A DNA stretch of 5,863 nucleotides from positions 1 through 5,863 of the forward strand of contig JAWLCG010000325.1 in assembly GCA_041687295.1 (NCBI GenBank). The letters run 5' to 3'. A model generated the notes under the pieces. It was not told the DNA's origin. It was given only the letters and a program-made list of their open reading frames with translations, and ran no database searches. The stretch comes from JAWLCG01 sp041687295 (GTDB lineage: Bacteria; Planctomycetota; Phycisphaerae; SM23-33; FEN-1343). The translations under genes and the position numbers were made by a program. This document shows, piece after piece, positions 1 to 4,672 of this stretch (position 1 is its first letter; each line of letters starts with the position of its first letter).

Positions 1-2
1 CG

Positions 3-73
3 GCCGGCGGTGCAGGCGAAATCGTTACAGAAGATCGTGGTTCTGCACGTTAGTGGTACAGAGGACACAGAGG
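3..73 (+). repeat. 71-nt dispersed repeat, copy 1 (inverted partner at 4475-4545)
   Basis: Bases 3-73 match the reverse complement of 4475-4545 at 69 of 71 positions, with no gaps. The differences are at positions 17 and 25, and bases 26-73 are 48 identical bases in a row. The unit ends at base 73, just after the tract acagaggacacagagg, and the two copies diverge immediately after it. It is less GC-rich than the flanking genes. It translates openly in one frame in both copies (peptide LQKIVVLHVSGTEDTE), but nothing suggests real translation: there is no ribosome-binding site, and it lies in non-coding spacers both times. No transposase is present, so it looks like a small dispersed non-autonomous element. 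The left boundary is uncertain because the window begins here. Confidence 0.9.
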
Positions 74-166
74 CACCAGGACGCTGCGGGAGCTTGAAAG
101 ACCCCAGGCAAGCCCGGGGCTACATACAAGCCACCCCTGTGGTCTTTTCTCTGTGCCCTCTGTGCC
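55..166. repeat. Long imperfect hairpin overlapping the 71-nt repeat
   Basis: Two nested pairs of arms face each other. The outer arms, 55-72 and 149-166, are complementary at 16 of 18 positions; both carry the CA/GA-rich motif built from acagagg and cacagag. The inner arms are roughly 96-108 and 136-149, pairing gaaagacc-type sequence with ggtctttt-type sequence with a bulge and one mismatch. Together they could fold into one stem of about 110 nt with internal loops. Only the left outer arm belongs to the 71-nt repeat shared with 4475-4545. This could be a structured RNA, a palindromic mobile remnant, or a transcription end. No gene is seen in this stretch. Confidence 0.6.
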
Positions 167-194
167 TGCTCCGAAAAAGGCAGGGCGGCCTGCG

Positions 195-325
195 GTAGGG
201 CACGTGGGTTCTCGCCGTAGCGCCAGCGGAGGCGAGGTTCCGCGTGCCGCGATGACGGATCCCCCGTCGAATCGCCGGGCGCCCTCGCGGCACGCAGAAC
301 CGCTCCGCGAACCTACGTGCCCTAC
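195..325. repeat. Large inverted repeat upstream of scpA
   Basis: Bases 195-211 and 309-325 are complementary at 16 of 17 positions. Further in, 238-252 and 285-299 pair at about 14 of 15, and a small perfect hairpin (254-258 with 264-268) lies at the centre. The arms between them also pair with small gaps, so most of the 131 bases form one near-palindrome. It ends about 65 bases before the probable scpA promoter. No start codon with a ribosome-binding site or protein-like reading frame is evident. Together with the elements before it, this fills the whole 426-base spacer. Confidence 0.75.
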
Positions 326-390
326 GTGTCGGGCCCGTTTTCGTCGTCTGCATGGGCGGGCGGGGCCGGCGGGATTTCTGCCCGATTCGC

Positions 391-420
391 TTTACGCGTG
401 GGCGGGCGGGTTGCTAGACT
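391..420 (+). promoter_or_regulatory. Probable leaderless promoter of scpA
   Basis: A -35-like TTTACG (391-396) is followed after 18 bases by an extended -10, TGCTAGACT (412-420), whose hexamer TAGACT fits TANNNT. It ends six bases before the scpA ATG at 427, so transcription would be expected to start at or next to the A of the start codon. The TAG of this hexamer (415-417) is also an in-frame stop, so no start upstream of it is possible. No Shine-Dalgarno sequence lies at a usable distance. The motif is seen in the sequence; its activity is inferred. Confidence 0.6.
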
Positions 421-426
421 TCGACC

Positions 427-1659
427 ATGGAGCCTTACCGCGTACAACTGGACGTCTACCGAGGGCCGCTGGACCTGCTGCTGTACCTGATCCGGCGGGA
501 CGAGGTGGACATCTACGACATCCCCATCGCCCACATCACCGAGCAGTACTGCCGGCACGTGGAGATGATCAGCCAGCTGGACCCGAACCTGGCCGGCGAG
601 TTTCTGGTGATGGCGGCGACGCTGCTGGAGATCAAGACGCGGATGCTGCTGCCCACGCCGGCCGAGGCGGCCGAGGGCGGCGAGGAGGCGGCCCTCGACC
701 CGCGGGCGGACCTGGTCCGCCAGCTGCTGGAGTACAAGGCCTTCAAGGACGCCGCCGACGAGCTGCGGCACGTGGGCGAGGCCCAGGCGTTGCGCCACCC
801 CCGCCGTCCGGTCCGCCCGGAGTTCGAGCAGCCCGAACTGGACATGGCGGACATCCAGGCGTGGCACCTGCTGGAGGCGTTCGGCAAGGTGATGGCCGCC
901 ATCGGCCAGCACCGCGCCAGCCACGAGGTCATCTACGACGACACGCCGATCTCGCTGCACCAGGAGGACCTGATCGACCGCCTGGGGCGCCGCCAGGGCC
1001 GGCTGCGGTTTCAGGACGTCTTCGCCGGCTGCACGCGGCGGCTCGAGGCGGTCGGGCTGTTCCTGGCCATGCTGGAGCTGATCCGCCAGAACCGCATCCG
1101 CGTGCAGCAGGAAGACGTCTTCAGCGATATCTACATCTTTCTTAAGGACCCCGACGAGCCGGCCCCGCCGGCCGATGCGATGGATCAGCCAGGGAGTGAC
1201 GACACTATGATCGCCTTCAACGAAAGCCCCGCCGGCAAGGCCGACCGCCGGCCCGCCCCCGGCCGCGGCCACATGACCCTCGACCGCCGTGACGGACTCG
1301 ACGAGCGGCCCGACGCGCTGAACGAGGACGAAGAGGTCACCGCCAAGCAGATCGAGGAGGCCATCGAGACGATCCTGCCCCGCCTCGACGCCCCCCGCGA
1401 CTGGGACGACGACGAGCTCGACGAACTCGACGACCTCGAAGACGACGACCTCGAAGACGAAGATGAAGACGACGACCTCGAGGACGAGGACGACGATCTC
1501 GAGGACGACGAGGACCTCGACCTCGAGGACGAGGATGAAGACCTCGACGACGAGCTCGAAGAGGACATCGAGGAGTTCGACGAAGACCTCGAGGAGCTCG
1601 AAGAACTCGAAGAGGACGAGGAAGAGGACGACGACGAGGACGACGCCGAGCCCTTCTAG
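427..1659 (+). CDS. scpA: Segregation and condensation protein A (ScpA, kleisin) with acidic C-terminal tail
   Basis: ScpA is the kleisin that bridges the SMC heads in the bacterial condensin SMC-ScpA-ScpB, which compacts and segregates the chromosome. The N-terminal signature is clear at residues 4-40 (YRVQLDVYRGPLDLLLYLI, then DEVDIYDIPIAHIT). The helix LAGEFLVMAATLLEIKTRMLLP spans about 55-76, and the C-terminal winged-helix part ends in SDIYIFLKDP near 233-242. That is the usual ScpA length of about 240-260 residues. This protein has 410. Residues 243-326 form a Pro/Asp-rich linker with a possible short helix (VTAKQIEEAIETILPRL, 304-320), and 327-406 are almost pure Asp/Glu/Leu. The start is fixed by an in-frame stop four codons upstream and by conservation from residue 4. 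No Shine-Dalgarno is visible, which fits leaderless expression. No scpB follows in the window. Family assignment is secure; the tail's role is unknown. Confidence 0.93.
   Translation: MEPYRVQLDVYRGPLDLLLYLIRRDEVDIYDIPIAHITEQYCRHVEMISQLDPNLAGEFLVMAATLLEIKTRMLLPTPAEAAEGGEEAALDPRADLVRQLLEYKAFKDAADELRHVGEAQALRHPRRPVRPEFEQPELDMADIQAWHLLEAFGKVMAAIGQHRASHEVIYDDTPISLHQEDLIDRLGRRQGRLRFQDVFAGCTRRLEAVGLFLAMLELIRQNRIRVQQEDVFSDIYIFLKDPDEPAPPADAMDQPGSDDTMIAFNESPAGKADRRPAPGRGHMTLDRRDGLDERPDALNEDEEVTAKQIEEAIETILPRLDAPRDWDDDELDELDDLEDDDLEDEDEDDDLEDEDDDLEDDEDLDLEDEDEDLDDELEEDIEEFDEDLEELEELEEDEEEDDDEDDAEPF
1405..1644 (+). repeat. Low-complexity GAC/GAG/CTC coding tract (ScpA acidic tail)
   Basis: This part of scpA encodes residues 327-406. 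By hand count, 65 of the 80 residues are Asp or Glu, and the rest are 13 Leu, one Ile and one Phe. At DNA level it is a degenerate iteration of short units such as gacctcgaagacgac and gacgaggac, with a strong purine excess on the coding strand between ctc codons. Such tracts may change length by replication slippage. The antisense strand reads open as Ser/Arg-rich or Val/Leu-rich frames purely because of this composition. Confidence 0.85.
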
Positions 1660-1695
1660 GGCGAGCGGAACCGCGTCCGCGCGCCTTTCTCCAAG

Positions 1696-1740
1696 CCCAC
1701 GGATGGAGCGGCGAGCGCAGCGAGCGGCGCAATCCGTGGG
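1696..1740. repeat. Inverted repeat between scpA and the RidA-family gene
   Basis: A perfect 9-bp stem (cccacggat at 1696-1704, atccgtggg at 1732-1740) encloses a 27-base loop that contains the direct repeat gcgagc-gca-gcgagc. It lies 37 bases after the scpA stop and 81 bases before the next start. It could stop or attenuate transcription, but no T-run follows the stem on the + strand, so a standard intrinsic terminator is not supported. It may be another dispersed palindrome like those at the window start and in the trpS spacer. No promoter is obvious in 1660-1820. Confidence 0.6.
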
Positions 1741-1820
1741 GGTCGGGGCCAGGCTGTCCCCCGCAGGAGCCGCGTCGCCCATGCGTCCGGCGCCCGGCCG
1801 CCCGTGCTTCAGGAGTCGCC

Positions 1821-2285
1821 ATGAGCATCGAGAACCACCTGCGTGAACTGGGCCTCGCCCTGCCGCCGGTCCCCCAGCCGGTGGGGGCTTACGTGCCGGG
1901 CGTCCGCGTGGGCGGCCTGGTGTACACCTCGGGCACGCTGCCGATGGTCGACGGCAAGCTCGTGGCGACGGGGCGGGTGCCCGATGCCGTCCCCGTCGAG
2001 CAGGCCGCCCGGGCCGCCCGCCAGGCGGTGCTCAACGCCCTGGCCGTGGTCGCCGAGCAGGCCGGCGGGCTCGACCGCGTCGCGCGGATCGTTCGGCTGA
2101 ACGTCTTTGTCAACAGCGAGCCGGGCTTTGGTGCCCAGGCCACCGTCGCCAACGGCGCCAGCGAGCTGCTGCTGGAGCTGTTCGGCGAGGCGGGCCGGCA
2201 CACCCGCTGTGCCCTCGGGGCGGCCGCCCTGCCCCTGAACGCTCCGGTCGAGCTGGACCTCGTCGTGGCGCTGGGAGAGGCGTAA
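1821..2285 (+). CDS. RidA/YjgF/UK114-family protein
   Basis: The 154-residue protein belongs to the RidA (YjgF/YER057c/UK114) fold. Members hydrolyse reactive enamine/imine intermediates from PLP-dependent enzymes in the cytoplasm, or have other, often unknown, small-molecule roles. The layout fits a longer RidA subgroup that starts with an extra segment (MSIENHLRELGLALPP) and then reads PVGAYVPGVRVGGLVYTSG (about 20-38). The closing block FGEAGRHTRCALGAAALPLN, followed by PVELDLVV, carries Arg129, which aligns with the substrate-carboxylate-binding Arg105 of E. coli RidA, and Glu144, which aligns with its Glu120. The active-site pair is therefore present, consistent with deaminase activity. 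AGGAG at 1811-1815, five bases before ATG, is a good ribosome-binding site. It sits alone between scpA and eno, so its neighbours do not suggest a substrate. Family is secure; specificity is unknown. Confidence 0.9.
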   Translation: MSIENHLRELGLALPPVPQPVGAYVPGVRVGGLVYTSGTLPMVDGKLVATGRVPDAVPVEQAARAARQAVLNALAVVAEQAGGLDRVARIVRLNVFVNSEPGFGAQATVANGASELLLELFGEAGRHTRCALGAAALPLNAPVELDLVVALGEA

Positions 2286-2331
2286 GGGCCGCCAATTGGG
2301 GGACGCGCCGGCAGAGCTGAGCCCTTGAGGC

Positions 2332-2359
2332 TTGCAACGGGGTGGCCAATCCGTATATT
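2332..2359 (+). promoter_or_regulatory. Probable sigma-70-type promoter of eno
   Basis: TTGCAA (2332-2337) and TATATT (2354-2359) are separated by 16 bases. They match the -35 and -10 consensus at four and five of six positions, in a local AT-rich dip within otherwise very GC-rich DNA. Transcription would begin near 2366, giving a leader of about 75 bases before eno. This would separate eno transcription from the RidA-family gene upstream. Confidence 0.6.
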
Positions 2360-2391
2360 CACCAGGTCCCGAAGGTCGGGATTTGATTGGC
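2345..2391. promoter_or_regulatory. Inverted repeat around the eno -10 and leader hairpin
   Basis: A perfect 7-bp inverted repeat (gccaatc at 2345-2351, gattggc at 2385-2391) spans the -10 element and the likely start site. Inside it a second small hairpin (cccga 2368-2372, tcggg 2376-2380, 3-base loop) would sit at the 5' end of the mRNA. A 10-base palindrome, cgatatatcg (2415-2424), lies just before the eno ribosome-binding site. Any of these could be an operator or an RNA structure. Seven bases of pairing is modest evidence, and function is inferred only. Confidence 0.35.
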
Positions 2392-2439
2392 TAACGGTTT
2401 GTTCCCTCAAGGTCCGATATATCGACAGAAAGGTGGAAT

Positions 2440-3744
2440 ATGTCCACGCGCATCGTAGACATCAAGGGTCGGCAGATTCTCGACTCCCGCGGCAACCCGA
2501 CGGTGGAGGTCGACGTGCTGCTCGAGTGCGGCGCGATGGGCCGGGCGGCCGTGCCCAGCGGCGCCAGCACCGGCGAGAACGAGGCGGTCGAGCTGCGTGA
2601 CGGCGACAAGAAGCGATTCGGCGGCAAGGGCGTGCTCAAGGCCGTCGAGAACGTCAACACCGAGCTGGCCGACGTCGTCATCGGCATGGACGCCAACGAC
2701 CAGTCCGGCATCGACGCGGCCATGATCGAGGCCGACGGCACGCCCACCAAGAGCAAGATGGGCGCCAACGCCATCCTCGGCGTCTCCCTGGCGACCGCCC
2801 GGGCCGCCGCCGAGGCCGCCGGCCTGCCCCTCTACCAGTACCTCGGCGGGCCCAACGCCCGCGTCCTGCCCGTGCCGATGATGAACATCCTCAACGGCGG
2901 CAAGCACGCCAGCGGCACCGTCGACTTCCAGGAGTTCATGGTCCAGCCCTGGGGCGCCGAGAGCTTCAGCGAAGGCCTCCGCATGGGCACCGAGATCTTC
3001 CACGCCCTCAAGAAGGTCCTCTCCAAGAAGGGCTACGACACCGGCGTCGGCGACGAGGGCGGTTACGCCCCGAGCCTCAAGACCAACGACGAGGCCCCCG
3101 AACTGATCCTCCAGGCCATCCAGGACGCCGGCTACGAGCCCGGCAAGGACGTCTGGCTCGCCCTGGACCCCGCCGCCAGCGAACTGGCCAACGAGGCCCG
3201 CGAGCGCGGCAAGGAGGGCTACTGCTTCTTCAAGAGCGACCCCAAGAAGATCCTCTCCAGCGACCAGATGATCGACATCTGGGAGAGCTGGGTCGAGAAG
3301 TACCCCATCCGCTCCATTGAGGACGGCCTGGCCGAGGACGACTGGGCCGGCTGGAAGAAGCTTACCGACCGCCTGGGCGACCGGATTCAGCTGGTCGGCG
3401 ACGACCTGTTCGTCACCAACGTCGAGTTCCTCCGCCGCGGCCTGGACACCGCCACGGCCAACTCGATCCTGATCAAGGTCAACCAGATCGGCTCGCTGAC
3501 CGAGACCTTCGAGGCCATCTCCCTGGCGATGCGCAACGGCTACTCCGCCGTCGTCAGCCATCGCAGCGGCGAGACCGAGGACACCACCATCGCCGACCTC
3601 TGCGTGGCCATGAACACCGGGCAGATCAAGACCGGCTCGGCCAGCCGAAGCGATCGGGTGGCCAAGTACAACCAGCTCCTGCGGATCGAGGAGGAGCTGG
3701 GCGACCAGGCAGTGTATGGCGCCAACACCTGGAACAAGAAGTAG
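2440..3744 (+). CDS. eno: Enolase (phosphopyruvate hydratase)
   Basis: Enolase converts 2-phosphoglycerate to phosphoenolpyruvate in glycolysis and the reverse in gluconeogenesis; it is cytosolic and Mg-dependent. The 434-residue length is normal. The catalytic set is complete: SGAST loop at 40-44, LNGGKHA at 161-167, substrate Glu175 in DFQEFM, general-acid Glu206 in GDEGG, Mg ligands Asp243 (ALDPAASE), Glu294 (SIEDGLAEDDW) and Asp321 (GDDLF), general-base Lys346 (LIKVNQIG), the SHRSGETED segment at 373-381, and Lys397 (IKTGS). The start is supported by the conserved N-terminal block (IVDIKGRQILDSRGNPTVEV) and by AGGTGG at 2431-2436, a close-spaced Shine-Dalgarno. A promoter-like sequence lies about 100 bases upstream. 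The last 29 bases overlap the predicted start of the next gene, suggesting translational coupling. The C-terminal WNKK end is intact. Confidence 0.98.
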   Translation: MSTRIVDIKGRQILDSRGNPTVEVDVLLECGAMGRAAVPSGASTGENEAVELRDGDKKRFGGKGVLKAVENVNTELADVVIGMDANDQSGIDAAMIEADGTPTKSKMGANAILGVSLATARAAAEAAGLPLYQYLGGPNARVLPVPMMNILNGGKHASGTVDFQEFMVQPWGAESFSEGLRMGTEIFHALKKVLSKKGYDTGVGDEGGYAPSLKTNDEAPELILQAIQDAGYEPGKDVWLALDPAASELANEARERGKEGYCFFKSDPKKILSSDQMIDIWESWVEKYPIRSIEDGLAEDDWAGWKKLTDRLGDRIQLVGDDLFVTNVEFLRRGLDTATANSILIKVNQIGSLTETFEAISLAMRNGYSAVVSHRSGETEDTTIADLCVAMNTGQIKTGSASRSDRVAKYNQLLRIEEELGDQAVYGANTWNKK

Positions 3745-4243
3745 CACCGGCCCGGGCGGCTCGAGCGCTCTCGAGGCCGTCCGGCTGATCGGGTTCATCG
3801 CCGTGGCGGGGATGGCACTGACCATCCTCGCCGCGGTGGTGATCCTGCCGGCCTACCGCCAGCGGAGCCTGGCCTGGGCCGACCGCCACCGCCTCGCCCA
3901 GCAGGCCCGGCTCAACGAGAGGCTCATCGACTACAACGAGCGGCTCATCGAGGCGATCAAGACCGATCCGGTCCTCACCCAGAAGCTCCTGATGGAGCAG
4001 CAGAACTACCGCCGGCCCAGCCAGCGGGCCATCCCCATCGCCGAGGCCCCCCTCGACCCCTCCGTGCCCCGCCTGCTGGCCGCCCAGGTCGCCCAGTCGG
4101 CCCAGCCGCCGCCGGCCCCCTCCCAGCGCCTCGACCAGCTCGCCCAGCGCGTTCAGGACCCCGCCACCCGCCGAGGCCTGCTCCTGCTGGCCGGCCTGCT
4201 CATCTCCGCCGCCATGATCTTCCTCGGCCGACGCAGCGCGTAG
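3716..4243 (+). CDS. Two-span membrane protein with central helix, possibly FtsB/DivIC-like
   Basis: I do not recognise this 175-residue protein with certainty. It has a hydrophobic segment at about 22-45, a charged helical stretch at about 48-98 with coiled-coil character (LNERLIDYNERLIEAI), a Pro/Ala/Gln-rich linker at about 101-150, and a second hydrophobic segment at 154-170 flanked by paired arginines. Residues 82-102 (KTDPVLTQKLLMEQQNYRRPS) recall the end of the DivIC/FtsB septum-initiator domain, which typically reads like 'DP.yIE..AREqLgyvrPGE'. FtsB also follows eno in E. coli. Against this, FtsB/DivIC normally has one span and no C-terminal anchor. The arginines after span 1 leave the orientation ambiguous. 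The ATG overlaps eno by 29 bases; it has no close Shine-Dalgarno, though GAGGAG-like sequence lies about 20 bases upstream. The next in-frame alternative (GTG at 3803) would cut span 1. The gene itself is likely real because it is open, G/C-biased at third positions and carries two clear spans. The function is a guess. Confidence 0.75.
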   Translation: MAPTPGTRSSTGPGGSSALEAVRLIGFIAVAGMALTILAAVVILPAYRQRSLAWADRHRLAQQARLNERLIDYNERLIEAIKTDPVLTQKLLMEQQNYRRPSQRAIPIAEAPLDPSVPRLLAAQVAQSAQPPPAPSQRLDQLAQRVQDPATRRGLLLLAGLLISAAMIFLGRRSA

Positions 4244-4252
4244 ACCCGCAGG

Positions 4253-4279
4253 GCGTGCAACAAGTTGCACGTTGCACGC
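4253..4279. repeat. Hairpin with tandem gttgcac, just after the membrane-protein gene
   Basis: gcgtgcaac (4253-4261) pairs perfectly with gttgcacgc (4271-4279) around a 9-base loop, or alternatively with the first of two tandem gttgcac copies (4264-4270 and 4271-4277). It begins nine bases after the stop at 4243, where a transcription end for the eno operon would be expected. No T-run follows, so this is at best a Rho-dependent or non-canonical terminator. Confidence 0.5.
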
Positions 4280-4302
4280 GCACCGGGGGCCGCCATGGTT
4301 GC

Positions 4303-4323
4303 GCGAGCAACACAACTGCTCGC
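4303..4323. repeat. Short perfect inverted repeat
   Basis: gcgagca (4303-4309) and tgctcgc (4317-4323) pair perfectly around a 7-base A/C-rich loop. It is one of five palindromic modules in the convergent spacer, lying between the post-gene hairpin and the larger 4339-4425 element. No T-run or promoter adjoins it. Confidence 0.5.
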
Positions 4324-4338
4324 CCTACGGGGCGGCGT

Positions 4339-4425
4339 CCTTTGGAGTGCGGCGATGGAATCGCCGCTCTGGCTGGCCTTCCGGCATCGATCCAAAGCGG
4401 CGACTTTGTCGCCGCACTCCAAAGG
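4339..4425. repeat. 87-bp compound palindrome (cctttggagtgcggcga type)
   Basis: The outer arms, 4339-4355 and 4409-4425, are a perfect 17-bp inverted repeat. Each half can also fold alone: 4349-4355 pairs with 4361-4367 (7 bp, 5-base loop), and 4397-4404 pairs with 4408-4415 (8 bp, 3-base loop). The inner arms 4361-4368 and 4396-4403 also match. The element can therefore switch between one long stem and two small hairpins, and could extrude as a cruciform. From general familiarity, repeats of this 'tttggagtgcggcga...tcgccgcactccaaa' form look common in Verrucomicrobia and Planctomycetes genomes. I could not confirm that here. Open frames through it are products of the palindrome and not genes. 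Confidence 0.85.
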
Positions 4426-4474
4426 CGCTGGCCGCCTTGGGGGACGCGATCCCTCCTTGGTTCGACCCCAAGAA

Positions 4475-4545
4475 CCTCTGTGTCCTCTGTACCACTAACG
4501 TGCAGAACCACGATCTTCTGTAGCGATTTCCCCTGCACCGCCGGC
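4475..4545 (-). repeat. 71-nt dispersed repeat, copy 2 (inverted relative to 3-73)
   Basis: This is the inverted copy of 3-73, with two substitutions in 71 bases. Read on the - strand it begins three bases beyond the T-run of the probable trpS terminator. It ends at 4475, after which the sequence differs from copy 1, so the second arm of the copy 1 hairpin (149-166) is absent here. The copies are 4.4 kb apart and flank scpA, the RidA-family gene, eno and the membrane-protein gene. Confidence 0.9.
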
Positions 4546-4547
4546 AG

Positions 4548-4581
4548 AAAAACAGCCCGGGGCAGAGCCCCCGCGCTGTTT
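4548..4581 (-). terminator. Probable intrinsic terminator of trpS
   Basis: Read on the - strand, AAACAGC (4581-4575) pairs with GCTGTTT (4556-4550), and inside it GGGGC (4571-4567) pairs with GCCCC (4563-4559) around a TCT loop. A small internal loop separates the two helices. The distal arm runs into five T residues (4552-4548). This is a standard GC-rich stem plus T-run, about 90 bases after the trpS stop. On the + strand the stem is followed by only three T residues, so it should act mainly on leftward transcription. Confidence 0.7.
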
Positions 4582-4622
4582 CCTCTGGGCCGCCGGGCCG
4601 CGGTACGAATTCGGGTTGGGTT

Positions 4623-4637
4623 GCGGGCGAAGCCCGC
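4623..4637. repeat. Small GC hairpin downstream of trpS
   Basis: gcgggc (4623-4628) and gcccgc (4632-4637) form a perfect 6-bp stem with a 3-base loop. On the - strand this gives a stem closed by a cttcg-type loop, about 35 bases after the trpS stop and before the T-run terminator. It may help stabilise the trpS mRNA end or be part of a further dispersed element. No T-run adjoins it. Confidence 0.45.
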
Positions 4638-4672
4638 TCTGTGGCCCATTTACAGGCCGAACCCGCGGCCCC

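Noticed and set aside
10..198. Small open frame at the window start (62 codons), and similar frames in 4255-4836
   Set aside because: They run through dispersed repeats and palindromes. Their shared peptides come from the repeated DNA and no ribosome-binding site precedes them.
1185..1568. Ser/Arg-repeat protein on the - strand
   Set aside because: Artefact of reading the GAC/GAG tract of scpA in reverse; no start signals or independent support.
1405..1644. CRISPR-like or tandem-repeat array in the acidic tract
   Set aside because: The repetition is of short codon-level units in frame with scpA, with no spacer-repeat structure.
322..1782. Long leftward open frame of 486 codons opposite scpA
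   Set aside because: It is the antisense shadow of scpA. Its Val/Leu/Glu-rich stretch is simply the complement of the Asp/Glu codon tract, and it shows no family signature.
2407..3825. Long leftward open frame of 472 codons opposite eno
   Set aside because: Antisense shadow caused by the high GC third positions of eno. Enolase on the other strand is unambiguous with all catalytic residues.
3..4545. Composite transposon bounded by the inverted 71-nt repeats
   Set aside because: The enclosed genes are housekeeping (scpA, eno), their composition matches trpS outside, and there is no transposase. Independent insertion of a small repeat is simpler.
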